Origin: Orientia chuto str. Dubai
Lineage (GTDB): Bacteria; Pseudomonadota; Alphaproteobacteria; Rickettsiales; Rickettsiaceae
Reading direction: 5' to 3'
DNA: 64,000 nucleotides
NCBI RefSeq assembly: GCF_000964595.1
Contig: NZ_LANP01000001.1
Coordinates: forward strand, 19,816 to 83,815
Positions 20,117 to 28,869 of the stretch are shown here, one piece after another (positions within the stretch are counted from its first letter, which is position 1; each line of letters opens with the position of its first letter). The translations under genes were made by a program, and so were the position numbers. The notes under the pieces are model-generated. The model saw only the letters and a list, made by a program, of their open reading frames with translations, ran no database searches and was not told the DNA's origin.

Positions 20117-20640
20117 ATTAAATACTCCATAATTTACATGCGGTGCAGTTGATATTATTATTAACCTACTACTATCTACTATATAAATAATATCAATAAA
20201 ATTATAAAAAATTAAGCACTTTATAATTTTAACGATGATAATATCACTTAGTATTTTTTTTATTAAAAAGCTATTGCCTACCAAAAAGCAAAAAAATTAA
20301 TTTTCTTAACTTATATATAAACTTTATAAATCTGCTATTATTTACTTTCTTTCTTTAACCAGATCGTAATATAAAGCAGGAAGAACAAGCTACTTCTGCA
20401 ATCTCCATTTTGGTAATTTTTGTCATATATTCTCTCAGTTCTAATATAATTTAGTATATGTTATGGCAAGTATCATTGTATAGGCAAAATTGATCTTGTA
20501 AGGCAGATAGAATCAGTATGACGATGAAAATAGGTTTTGCATAAGAATGATTATGACCCCTATATTCAACCTTTTGAATAAAAATTTTAGAATAATTTGT
20601 AAAAATATTCTAAAATCACTGCTATAGCTGTATTTTTGGA
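20117..20640. other. Gene-poor stretch upstream of sodB
   Basis: About 500 AT-rich bases with no protein-like reading that I recognise. It includes the likely sodB promoter near 20120-20290. A short open frame at 20513-20713 on the minus strand is hydrophobic and has no family features. Confidence 0.45.
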
Positions 20641-20648
20641 GGCACAAA

Positions 20649-21030
20649 ATGCAACATACAGTATACGATATTATAATTAATGGTTGTAATATTGCTAAGA
20701 ATAACAGCAGCAATATTGGTATAATTTTTTATCGTTTTATTGGCAATTTTATTTCCTCAGAATGGAGAAAGTTAACAGGAGATAATGGAAAAACCTTAAG
20801 CAAAACATCTAAACAACTTCTATCATTGATAGTATACAGGCTATAGATCTATTACAATTAAAGATATAGAGGAATTACAGGAGAGTTATAAGCTTTTTGA
20901 GGATAAGTTAAATGTTTGTCAACGCAAGGTTAAGCAATGTTTGTAGAATTAAGAGACACTGGTTTTATTGAAGTTGAAAATAGGACAACAATAAAAATAA
21001 CCTTAAATAGCGTAATACTCCATGTATAAA
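20649..21030 (+). pseudogene. Decayed gene with a winged-helix-like segment, family not recognised
   Basis: Begins with an ATG 9 bases after a GGAGG ribosome-binding site (TTTTTGGAGGCACAAAATG). The first frame reads WRKLTGDNGKTLSKTSKQLL and stops near 20846; the reading continues in other frames as SITIKDIEELQESYKLFEDK and then VELRDTGFIEVENRTTIKIT. The last part looks like a winged-helix wing, as found in replication initiators or regulators of mobile elements, but this is only a resemblance. Two or more frameshifts break it. It lies just before the palindrome cluster at 21091-21142. Confidence 0.45.
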
Positions 21031-21090
21031 ACTTATTAAAAATTTTCAGCAGTATAGAAAAAAGCAAAGAAAAGCCTTACCAGAAAAAAT

Positions 21091-21142
21091 TTTCGCTCCA
21101 ACGCGAAAGAAATTTCAGGTCAACCTGAAACTTTTTTCAGGT
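21091..21142. repeat. Cluster of short palindromes
   Basis: A stem TTTCGC / GCGAAA (21091-21096, 21103-21108) is followed by three copies of one octamer in alternating orientation: TTTCAGGT at 21113-21120, ACCTGAAA at 21123-21130 and TTTCAGGT at 21135-21142. Neighbouring octamers can form either of two alternative hairpins. Such arrays act as operators, iterons or terminators; which applies here is unknown. Confidence 0.75.
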
Positions 21143-21156
21143 ACATATATAGTATT

Positions 21157-21212
21157 ATAACATTGTCTACTGAAAAGGCCTCAAAGGCATATTCAATCTA
21201 AAGAAGAAGAAA
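21157..21212 (+). repeat. Rpn-family C-terminal remnant, inverted copy A
   Basis: About 56 bases nearly identical, in opposite orientation, to 21760-21815. It matches the codons for the Rpn-family C-terminal segment (LSTEKASRGIF) with a few substitutions and a short deletion. Only this scrap of a second gene copy remains. Confidence 0.75.
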
Positions 21213-21754
21213 AGTTAATTTTGTTAACTTTCGCACTTTATAGAACCTGCTATTAACTTGTGTTAACTTTTATTAATTTTTGTAATTAATATTCAACCTT
21301 AACTGTATTAAATTTGCAAAATTTGTCAATATTATAAAAAAATTAATGCAAAAGGTCGAATATAAGGAGAATAAAATTTAGGAAATTTAGCGCTAATTTT
21401 TAACTCAAAAGTTGAATTAATGATCTAGAAACGCATGTAACTTAAGGCTAATTCAGCTATTTTCAAGTCAGATGTATTATGAATGAATTAGCACAAAAAA
21501 ATTGCTAAAAAAAGCATAATTATTGATCAGTTATTTAACTACAATGTAGTATTTATTAATAATAATATCAATTATATAGTAATTATGTCTTCAATAGCAT
21601 TAAAGTTTACAAATAGATTACTAAGTAGACTCCGAATGAAAAAACAGTTTATAGAGATCAAAAGAGGACTTGTTTAAGAGTATCAAGTAAATGTTAAATA
21701 AAGCTTGTCTTTACCTTGCTGTGGTACAACAAAAATACAGCCAGAATTATGAAT
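21213..21754. other. Non-coding spacer between the two Rpn remnants
   Basis: About 540 AT-rich bases with stops in all frames. The motif GTTAACTTT occurs twice near 21225-21270. No recognisable gene. Confidence 0.4.
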
Positions 21755-22520
21755 TACAATTCTTCTTCTTTGTATTGAATATGCCTCTTGACGCCTTTTC
21801 AGTAGACAATGTTATATTAATTAATCGAGCTTTTAGCGCCAATATTTCCTGTTTTGATAAACCAGTATTTTCGGATACAAATTCATTCGGAAAGCCAGAT
21901 TTTAATAACTTCATTGCCAGCTCTTTTTTTTGTCTCTATTTTGCCAAATTCTACACCTTCAGCTCTGCCTTCATCAATATATTTTTCAGCAATTGTTCCC
22001 ACAAGAGTTTCTGTCTCCTCCTTTGATAAATTCTTGGCTAGTATTTGTTCTAACTTACTTTGCTCATTTTTACTAACCTTATTTCCAGTGTACCATAAGT
22101 GAAGTCATGTAAATATATCCACGTTTTTAGTCTATTAAGACTGCATCTTTGTATAATTCAAAAAATTTTTCCCATTGGCTAGCATTGAATGTACATATTT
22201 CATAAAATATGCTAGTGCTTACTGTTGATTTTTTCTTGATTTCAGTGTCTGGCCTGCTTGCCAATCTGTTAATTTATATTCAGAGCCCATAAACTATTTA
22301 GCTAATTCAGGGGAATCAAACAGTTCCCATAAGCTTTTCTTGGAAAATTGTATGGATTTTTTCTATGATATACTACCATAGATATAACTAGTGGTAATTT
22401 ATTTCTTTCTTTTTGATATTTTTCCAGTAATGATAAAGCGTAATTTTCACAATCTTAATACAATCGAATAATCTGGACTTACTTGAGCTTCAACAAAAAC
22501 ATATATAAATGCCTTATTAG
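21755..22520 (-). pseudogene. Rpn-family recombination-promoting nuclease/putative transposase remnant
   Basis: Read on the minus strand in shifting frames it reproduces a PD-(D/E)XK Rpn/YhgA-type protein as common in Rickettsiales: FIYVFVEAQVSPDYSIVLRL at the N-terminal side, then LWELFDSPELAK, GSEYKLTDWQAG, FMKYVHSM, ILAKNLSKEETETLVGTIAE, KYIDEGRAEGVEFGKIETKK and a C-terminus ELAMKLLKSGFPNEFVSE, SKQEILALKARL. At least five stops or frameshifts are present, and the first ~60 codons are missing. These families spread as multi-copy genes in Orientia. Confidence 0.8.
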
Positions 22521-22585
22521 CAGTTTAAAATACTAGTTAAATAGCAAATTTAATATGAACACAAATATTATTAAACAATCAATCA

Positions 22586-23365
22586 TTATATTATAACTGC
22601 TTTTAAAAATAGGTCTTGAAAATTATTAGTAGTTATTTTAGCCAATTCGCTAACTGAAAGATTTTTTATTTTACTTACCATATCTGCAATATACACCAAA
22701 TAAGCAGGCTCATTTTGTTTACTACGCATCGGTACTGGAGCTAGATAAGGGGAATCTGTTTCTATCAACAAGCTTGATGTTGGTACATTATTATAAATAG
22801 TCTTTCTTAGATTTTCTGCATTTTTAAAAGTTATGATGCCAGAAACTGAAATGTAAATTCCTAGTTCTAGCATTTTAACAGCAAAATCTTGCGATGCTGT
22901 AAAACAATGGATCACTGCTTTAAAAGTATACTTCTTACGTGCATTATATAAGATTTCATAAGTATCACTTTCAGAATCTCTAGTATGTACAATCACAGGC
23001 AGTCTACTTATATGAGCTGCCTTTATGTGCTCAATAAAGGATTTTTTTTGTAGTAACTTGTGTTCATTTGAAATATTATGAAAATAATCTAGGCCTGTTT
23101 CCCCAAAAGCAATAGTTGTAGGGTTTTGAGCTAAGTCTGATAATAGCTCAGCACTAACTTGCGGATAGTTCATCACTTCAGTCGGATGAACTCCAACTGA
23201 GGAAAATATATTGGAATATTTTCGAGTTATAGCACATATTTCTGGAAATTCATTTAGGTTGGTACTAACAGTTAACATATATTTAACTCCATTAGCTTTT
23301 GCATTTTTAATTACTGTATTTTGCTCAGTAAGCATATTTAAATGACAATGAGAATCAATTAACAT
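22586..23365 (-). CDS. tatD: TatD-family metal-dependent deoxyribonuclease
   Basis: TIM-barrel metal nuclease of the TatD/YcfH family. The family's N-terminal metal motif is intact (DSHCHLNML, His at 6 and 8), as are GETGLDYFH, VIVHTRDSESD, VIHCFTAS and LLIETDSPYLAPVPMR. 259 residues, typical. Its start overlaps the metG stop by 7 bases, and metG-tatD adjacency is common in bacteria, which supports the YcfH-type assignment. Biological role in this organism is not known. Confidence 0.94.
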   Translation of the reverse strand: MLIDSHCHLNMLTEQNTVIKNAKANGVKYMLTVSTNLNEFPEICAITRKYSNIFSSVGVHPTEVMNYPQVSAELLSDLAQNPTTIAFGETGLDYFHNISNEHKLLQKKSFIEHIKAAHISRLPVIVHTRDSESDTYEILYNARKKYTFKAVIHCFTASQDFAVKMLELGIYISVSGIITFKNAENLRKTIYNNVPTSSLLIETDSPYLAPVPMRSKQNEPAYLVYIADMVSKIKNLSVSELAKITTNNFQDLFLKAVII

Positions 23366-24912
23366 ATATTATTACTTTTTTCTTCAATTTTAACAAATAT
23401 TGGTATTGGTTCAGAAATAACCTTGCCTGGTTTTAGAGCATAAGAACTATCAATATAATTAAATTTTCTCTCTGTTTTATCTACAGCTATTAAATCTAAA
23501 ATTTTACTTGCTGATTCAGGTATAAAAGGCTGTAATAAAATTGCTATACCTCTTATAGTTTCTATTAATGTATATAATATCTTTGCGACCTTTTGAGCAT
23601 TGCTATCTTTAAATTTCCAAGGAGCTTGTTGATCAAAGTACATATTAGCTTGATTCACAATTTCCATAATTTTGCTTAGAATGATAGTTATGTTCTCATT
23701 ATTAATAAGACTAACAAGACTATTACTTAACGTAACAGTATTTATTAACAGCGGTTCAGATTTATATAGATCAATAATATTTATTTCATCTAATAGTGGT
23801 ATTTTAGCTTTATTATATTTGTAAATAAAAGATAAAGTTCTATGGACTAAATTACCAAGTTTATTGCACAGTTCACTATTAATTCTATTGATAAAACCAC
23901 TTTGGCTAAAATTACCATCTTTACCAACTGTAATTTCTTTTAATAAGAAATAACGTACCTGATCAACTCCAAATTTATTAACTAGGTCAACAGGATTAAT
24001 AACATTTCCTACAGATTTAGAAATTTTTTGTCCTTCGTTAGTCCACCATCCATGTACTAAAATAGTTTTAGGTAAAGGTAAATCAGCAGACATAAGAAAT
24101 GCTGGCCAATAAACAGCATGAAACCTTAATATATCCTTACCAACTATATGAAGATTTGCTGGCCAGAAATTAGCCATTAATGTGCTATTATCACTTGCAT
24201 ATTCTAATGCTGAAACATAGTTTACCAATGCATCGAGCCAAACATAAATCACATGTAGTGGATCATTAGGTACTGCTATTCCCCATTTAAATGTAGTACG
24301 TGAAATTGAAAGATCAGTAAGACCATTTTTAATAAAATTGATTACTTCATTTCTGAAAAATGCAGGTTTAATAATATTATCATTATTTTCATACCAATGC
24401 AGTAATTTTTGCTGCCATTTTGATAATGTAAAAAAATAGCTAGATTCCTCTACCCATTCTACTTCAGTGCCAGTTGGGGCTTTACCATCAGCAGTAAGCT
24501 CGGCTTCTGAATAGAAAGCTTCATCTTTAATTGAATACCATCCACAATACTTACCAAGATATATATCCCCTCGTTGATTAAGAATATTCCAAAACTTCTG
24601 TACTGCTTTAACGTGCCTTATTTCAGTTGTTCTAATAAAGTCATTGTTTGATAAATTCAAGTCAATACTAAGTTTTATAAAGGAGGATGCTATCTTATCA
24701 ACAAATTCTTGAGGCAAAATTCCTGCACTACTAGCTGCTTTTTCAACTTTTTGCCCATGTTCATCAGTACCAGTTAAAAATATTACTTCTTTTCCTAAGA
24801 GCCTCATAAATCTGGCATAAACATCTGCTATAATGCTAGTATATGCATGCCCAATATGGGGTATATCATTAACGTAATATATGGGAGTAGTAATATAATA
24901 TTTATTTTTCAT
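23359..24912 (-). CDS. metG: Methionyl-tRNA synthetase
   Basis: Class I aminoacyl-tRNA synthetase. The HIGH motif is HIGHAYTS (about residues 20-27) after the MetRS start YYITTPIYYVND. KMSKS reads KISKS in TNEGQKISKSVGNVI. The anticodon-binding helical domain carries NQANMYFDQQAPWKF. At 517 residues it lacks the C-terminal EMAP/Trbp111-type dimerisation domain, as in other alphaproteobacterial short forms. Overlaps tatD by 7 bases. Confidence 0.97.
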   Translation of the reverse strand: MKNKYYITTPIYYVNDIPHIGHAYTSIIADVYARFMRLLGKEVIFLTGTDEHGQKVEKAASSAGILPQEFVDKIASSFIKLSIDLNLSNNDFIRTTEIRHVKAVQKFWNILNQRGDIYLGKYCGWYSIKDEAFYSEAELTADGKAPTGTEVEWVEESSYFFTLSKWQQKLLHWYENNDNIIKPAFFRNEVINFIKNGLTDLSISRTTFKWGIAVPNDPLHVIYVWLDALVNYVSALEYASDNSTLMANFWPANLHIVGKDILRFHAVYWPAFLMSADLPLPKTILVHGWWTNEGQKISKSVGNVINPVDLVNKFGVDQVRYFLLKEITVGKDGNFSQSGFINRINSELCNKLGNLVHRTLSFIYKYNKAKIPLLDEINIIDLYKSEPLLINTVTLSNSLVSLINNENITIILSKIMEIVNQANMYFDQQAPWKFKDSNAQKVAKILYTLIETIRGIAILLQPFIPESASKILDLIAVDKTERKFNYIDSSYALKPGKVISEPIPIFVKIEEKSNNIC

Positions 24913-25237
24913 AGATAGTATAGATAGTAATGTTATAAAAATTCATTCTAAAATTAGTAATAAATTTATTAAGTCAAAGAATCTTTTAATCATTGTTTAA
25001 CAATTGTTTTGTACCTTGCTATAAGGGGCTATAAAAATTTCTTTATAAAATCTGCAAAGAAACAGGAATTTATTACTTGTCTTCCAGGATTTATATACAC
25101 ATCTTGAAAAATCTAATCAATATACCTGCTATTAAAATATCTTATCTTATAGGTTTTACCTCCTGCTAGCGAGATAATTAAAGTCACATTTGATAGCTAA
25201 AATCTTAATTTTTTTAAGTCTGTTTTAAAATTTAATA
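24913..25237. other. Intergenic region between rho and metG
   Basis: About 325 AT-rich bases without a recognisable gene, remnant or strong hairpin. It separates two minus-strand units and probably holds the metG promoter. Confidence 0.5.
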
Positions 25238-26596
25238 CTATGAATTCATCAAATCAAAGAACTCGCTATTAGATTTAGTACTTTTAAGCTTACTAAGTAA
25301 AAACTCAATAGCTTCTATAGCACTCATTGAATGAATAATTTTTCTAATCATCCACATTTTTACTAATATAGGCTTATCAACTAATAAATCTTCTCTTCTA
25401 GTCCCAGATTTATTAATATCAATTGCAGGAAAAACTCTTTTATCAGCTATCTTTCTATCTAATACAATTTCTGAATTACCTGTTCCCTTAAATTCTTCGA
25501 AAATTACTTCATCCATTCTAGATCCTGTATCAACTAATGCAGTACCAATAATAGTTAAAGAACCACCGTTTTCAATGTTACGAGCTGCTCCAAAAAAGCT
25601 TTTAGGTTTTTGTAAAGCATTTGCGTCGACTCCGCCAGTAAGTACTTTACCTGAAGATGGAACAACAGTATTATATGCTCTAGCTAGTCTAGTGATAGAA
25701 TCTAGTAATATTACTACATCTCTTTTTTGCTCAACTAATCTTTTTGCTTTCTCAATGACAATTTCAGCTAATTGCGTGTGTCGTACTGCTGGTTCGTCAA
25801 AGGTAGAACTTACAACTTCTCCTTTAACTGATCTAATCATGTCAGTAACCTCTTCAGGCCTTTCACCTATTAGCAATACTATAAGATAAATTTCAGGATG
25901 ATTAGTAGAAATAGAATGTGCGATACTTTGTAATAAGATTGTTTTACCTGTACGAGGAGGAGCAACTATAAGAGCTCTTTGACCTTTGCCCATAGGAGCA
26001 ACTAGCTCAATAACTCTGGTACTAAGATTTTTATGATCCAAATTCGATTCAAGAGAAATTTTTTCCTCTGGATATAAAGCTACTAAATCATCAAAATGTA
26101 CTCGCTGAATAGATTTTTTAATATCTTCGCCATTTACTTTTAGTACTTTTAATAAAGAAAAATAGCGTTCTCCAGGCTTAGGAGCTCGAATTTGCCCTTC
26201 AACAACATCTCCAGTACGCAATTCACAACGTTTAATTTGACTTAAAGACACATAAATATCTCCTTGTCCTGATAAATAATTGTTCTTTGGCGACCTCAAA
26301 AATCCAAATCCACCATTTAAGATTTCAATTACTCCTTCTTCAACAACTGTACCATTATGTCCTACTACTGTTTTTAAAATAGCTGATATTAGCTCATCTT
26401 TAGATAGTAAATTTGCATCATCGATTCCCAAACTTTCAGCATAGCATTGTAGTGCTTTAGGAGACTTTCCCTTTAATTCACTTAAGTGAATTGTTATTTC
26501 AACTGGGAAGGTTGCAGTTTCACTACTAGGTAGTTTTCTATTAATGATAGCTACAGCTGTAGATGGTTTTTTGGTTGTAAGTTCTTTTTCGGTCAT
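25238..26596 (-). CDS. rho: Transcription termination factor Rho
   Basis: Hexameric RNA helicase that terminates transcripts. After a low-complexity N-terminus, the Rho N domain ([20 protein letters not shown]) leads to the cold-shock-like RNA-binding domain ([22 protein letters not shown]). The ATPase core has [17 protein letters not shown], the Walker B stretch [18 protein letters not shown] and the Q/R loops near [20 protein letters not shown]. 452 residues, slightly longer than E. coli Rho because of the N-terminal ~40 residues. Confidence 0.97.
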   Translation of the reverse strand: MTEKELTTKKPSTAVAIINRKLPSSETATFPVEITIHLSELKGKSPKALQCYAESLGIDDANLLSKDELISAILKTVVGHNGTVVEEGVIEILNGGFGFLRSPKNNYLSGQGDIYVSLSQIKRCELRTGDVVEGQIRAPKPGERYFSLLKVLKVNGEDIKKSIQRVHFDDLVALYPEEKISLESNLDHKNLSTRVIELVAPMGKGQRALIVAPPRTGKTILLQSIAHSISTNHPEIYLIVLLIGERPEEVTDMIRSVKGEVVSSTFDEPAVRHTQLAEIVIEKAKRLVEQKRDVVILLDSITRLARAYNTVVPSSGKVLTGGVDANALQKPKSFFGAARNIENGGSLTIIGTALVDTGSRMDEVIFEEFKGTGNSEIVLDRKIADKRVFPAIDINKSGTRREDLLVDKPILVKMWMIRKIIHSMSAIEAIEFLLSKLKSTKSNSEFFDLMNS

Positions 26597-26998
26597 AATT
26601 TTTAAGGATTAATTAAACTGCTGGATATAATGTATTAGCTTTCCAGCGTGGAATAGAAATTAGCTACTTTTAGGATATATAATAAAACATTTAAAATGAA
26701 AAAAATAATCCCTTTGTAACTTTATTTAAGCCAATAACCCCGCTGCAATTCTTGGTGAAAAATTTCTTAAATAAGGTAAATCATAATCATTTTCAGAAAC
26801 AGGTTTATAAGACCTATACATCACCAAGCAAGAAGCTTTAATACAGTGAATAGCAAAATTTGCTGAATTTGTCAAATAAATTAATACTTTAATATTTAAA
26901 CAAAATTAATTTTATATTGTATCAGAAATAAATAATACCATTTAAAAAGCTATTATAGACTAATTAAAATAAGTATTTAATTATACTTATTTAAAAAA
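26597..26998. other. Intergenic region with a possible short coding remnant
   Basis: On the minus strand about 26730-26885 reads as one open stretch containing MYRSYKPVSENDYDLPYLR and NFSPRIAAGLLA. It is protein-like but short, with no ribosome-binding site that I can defend, and I do not recognise it. The remainder is AT-rich spacer between rho and the mscS-like gene. Confidence 0.3.
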
Positions 26999-27868
26999 CT
27001 ACTTTAGTACAGTATGATATGAAATAGTAAATTCACTTTTTAAGTGTTTAAAAATGCTACAACTAATATCATTTTCTACCATGTAAATTGATGACATATC
27101 TACTATACTACAAAAAAACTCAAGTTGATAAATATAACTGTTGGAATCAATATTAGTTAAAAAAACCCTTGGCATATGTGTATTAATTATAAGTGAAGAT
27201 TCTTTCATAATCTTTTCAAGAGCCTTAATTATATCTTCGCAATAGTTTGGATTATCTTTATCACTTTCTAGCTTAGTAATTTTAACCTCAGCTCTACATT
27301 TTATTATTTGAGTAGCTGAAGTCCAGTTAACTAAATTCTCTTGTATAATTTTACTATTAGGAATTAAAACTTTTACATTGTTTTCATTAATAATAGTAAT
27401 ACATCTTCCTCCAATTGAGCTAACTACTCCACTTACTCCAGCAATGCTGATTATATCACCAATTTTAAATGGCCGTTCAACCATAACAATCACACTACTC
27501 ATAAAATTATTAAAAAAATTTTTTGCTCCAAGACCAATACCAATACCAATTCCCCCACTAATAACAGCAAAGGCGCTGAGTGGAATATTAGATATTTGCA
27601 AGATTGTTATTAAATAAATTGCAGAAATTAACCACTCAAATATTCTTCCTAAAACCTTTGCCGTATGAAGTTCAGTGGTAATATGATCAACTATAGCTGT
27701 TTTAACAAATTTTTTAAGTCTTTTATAGTTCCTTATACCAATTAATAACAATATTATAGCCAAAAATATATTGCCTACATAAATATCCGCATCTTGGCTA
27801 ATGTGAACTAATGGAAAGCTCCATATTTTTGCTAAAGTATTTAAAATATCTTTTAATTCATTGATCAT
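26999..27868 (-). CDS. MscS-family mechanosensitive channel
   Basis: Small-conductance mechanosensitive channel protecting against osmotic shock. Three or more membrane helices lie in the first ~130 residues. The pore helix TM3 carries the family's Gly/Ala pattern (AFAVISGGIGIGIGLGAKNFFNN) and is followed by the beta domain (ERPFKIGDIISIAGVSGVV, NNVKVLIPNSKIIQENLVNW). 289 residues, as in E. coli MscS. It stands alone on the minus strand, divergent from rpmH-rnpA. Confidence 0.93.
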   Translation of the reverse strand: MINELKDILNTLAKIWSFPLVHISQDADIYVGNIFLAIILLLIGIRNYKRLKKFVKTAIVDHITTELHTAKVLGRIFEWLISAIYLITILQISNIPLSAFAVISGGIGIGIGLGAKNFFNNFMSSVIVMVERPFKIGDIISIAGVSGVVSSIGGRCITIINENNVKVLIPNSKIIQENLVNWTSATQIIKCRAEVKITKLESDKDNPNYCEDIIKALEKIMKESSLIINTHMPRVFLTNIDSNSYIYQLEFFCSIVDMSSIYMVENDISCSIFKHLKSEFTISYHTVLK

Positions 27869-28042
27869 AAATTATAACATGTTTGTTAATTATAAAATTT
27901 ACTACCACAAAATTATAACATAAGACTATAATTAATGGCATATTAGTTATAAAATACTTGTGTTATTTAGTTTTATACCATTGCATAGACTAATATTTTA
28001 TGCTAACGTAGAAAAAATTAAATTTATTACTGTTTAAATTTA

Positions 28043-28176
28043 TGAAACGTACTTATCAACCTAGTAAATTAGTTAGAAAAAGAAGACATGGGTTTTTAGA
28101 GCGTATGTCTAGTGTATGTGGTAGAAGAGTTCTAATGAGACGCCGTATGAAAGGCAGAAGTATCTTATCAGCCTAA
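28043..28176 (+). pseudogene. rpmH: 50S ribosomal protein L34, one base short
   Basis: Too short for most ORF callers but unmistakable: the frame from the ATG at 28043 reads [13 protein letters not shown] and the frame ending at the TAA 28174-28176 reads [29 protein letters not shown]. Together these are the 44-residue L34. The distance is 134 bases, not 135: the run after CTAGTAAATTAGTTAG is AAAA where AAAAA would keep frame (28076-28082). L34 is normally present in all bacteria and the gene sits correctly upstream of rnpA. A sequencing indel, or rescue by slippage, is more likely than true loss. Confidence 0.85.
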
Positions 28177-28698
28177 ATGGAGATTTGTAGAAGGCTAATT
28201 ATTGATTCACTTAAAAGTCAGTTAGCTTTTAAAGTTATCAATAAATATGGACAAAGGATAGTTAGTAAAAACCTAATTTTGATATCTCATTCACTACAAG
28301 ATAATTTTAAAGCTCTAGAAGTTTATGAGAAGAGAAAGATAACACAAAAGCTGTTACAGCTTTTACCAATGAAAATTTATTTAGGGCTTAAAGTTAGTAA
28401 AAAGTGTGGCCGCACTGCTGTTATAAGAAATGTAATTAAGCGTAGAGTAAAAGCTTGCATGAGACAAGTGATTAGTGAGAATTTTGGGGATAAAAATAAT
28501 GCTCATGATATTTCTTGTACATTATCAACTCAAGGTTATATCAAGCATAATGATTGCTATATTACTAAAAGGTCTAATAGCTCGTTATTATCTAGAGCAT
28601 ATCTAATTATTCCACACAGGCATATTATTAAAGCTAGTTATTTGGAACTTAGTAATGAGCTTAAAAAATTGTTAAAACATTTAAGCAAAATAACTTGA
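28177..28698 (+). CDS. rnpA: Ribonuclease P protein component
   Basis: Protein cofactor of RNase P for tRNA 5' processing. The ATG follows the rpmH stop directly (TAAATG), the standard rpmH-rnpA arrangement. The RNR motif is present as RNVIKRRVKACMRQ, preceded by KIYLGLKVSKKCGRTAV. The N-terminal half has an unusual spacing and residues about 107-145 (from NFGDKNNAHDISC to SSLLSR) form an insertion before the last strand AYLIIPHR, which accounts for the length of 173 against ~120 usual. Other Rickettsiales may share the insertion; I cannot check. Confidence 0.92.
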   Translation: MEICRRLIIDSLKSQLAFKVINKYGQRIVSKNLILISHSLQDNFKALEVYEKRKITQKLLQLLPMKIYLGLKVSKKCGRTAVIRNVIKRRVKACMRQVISENFGDKNNAHDISCTLSTQGYIKHNDCYITKRSNSSLLSRAYLIIPHRHIIKASYLELSNELKKLLKHLSKIT

Positions 28699-28869
28699 TT
28701 CAAAATTTATTCTATCTATAAATAAATTTTGAAGTACTACATATAACAATATTTTACTAGCCTTGTAGTATATCATTAAATTTCAAAAACTACTTAATTT
28801 AAGTAAAAATTAAATCTATGCGATCTTGGATTACTGCTATAATATAAATTAATATAATCCGTAAATTAG

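Noticed and set aside
21691..22102. Two overlapping plus-strand ORFs in the Rpn region
   Set aside because: The minus strand gives the recognisable Rpn-family protein; these are shadows.
25575..25889. 104-residue plus-strand ORF inside rho
   Set aside because: Antisense shadow of the Rho ATPase core.
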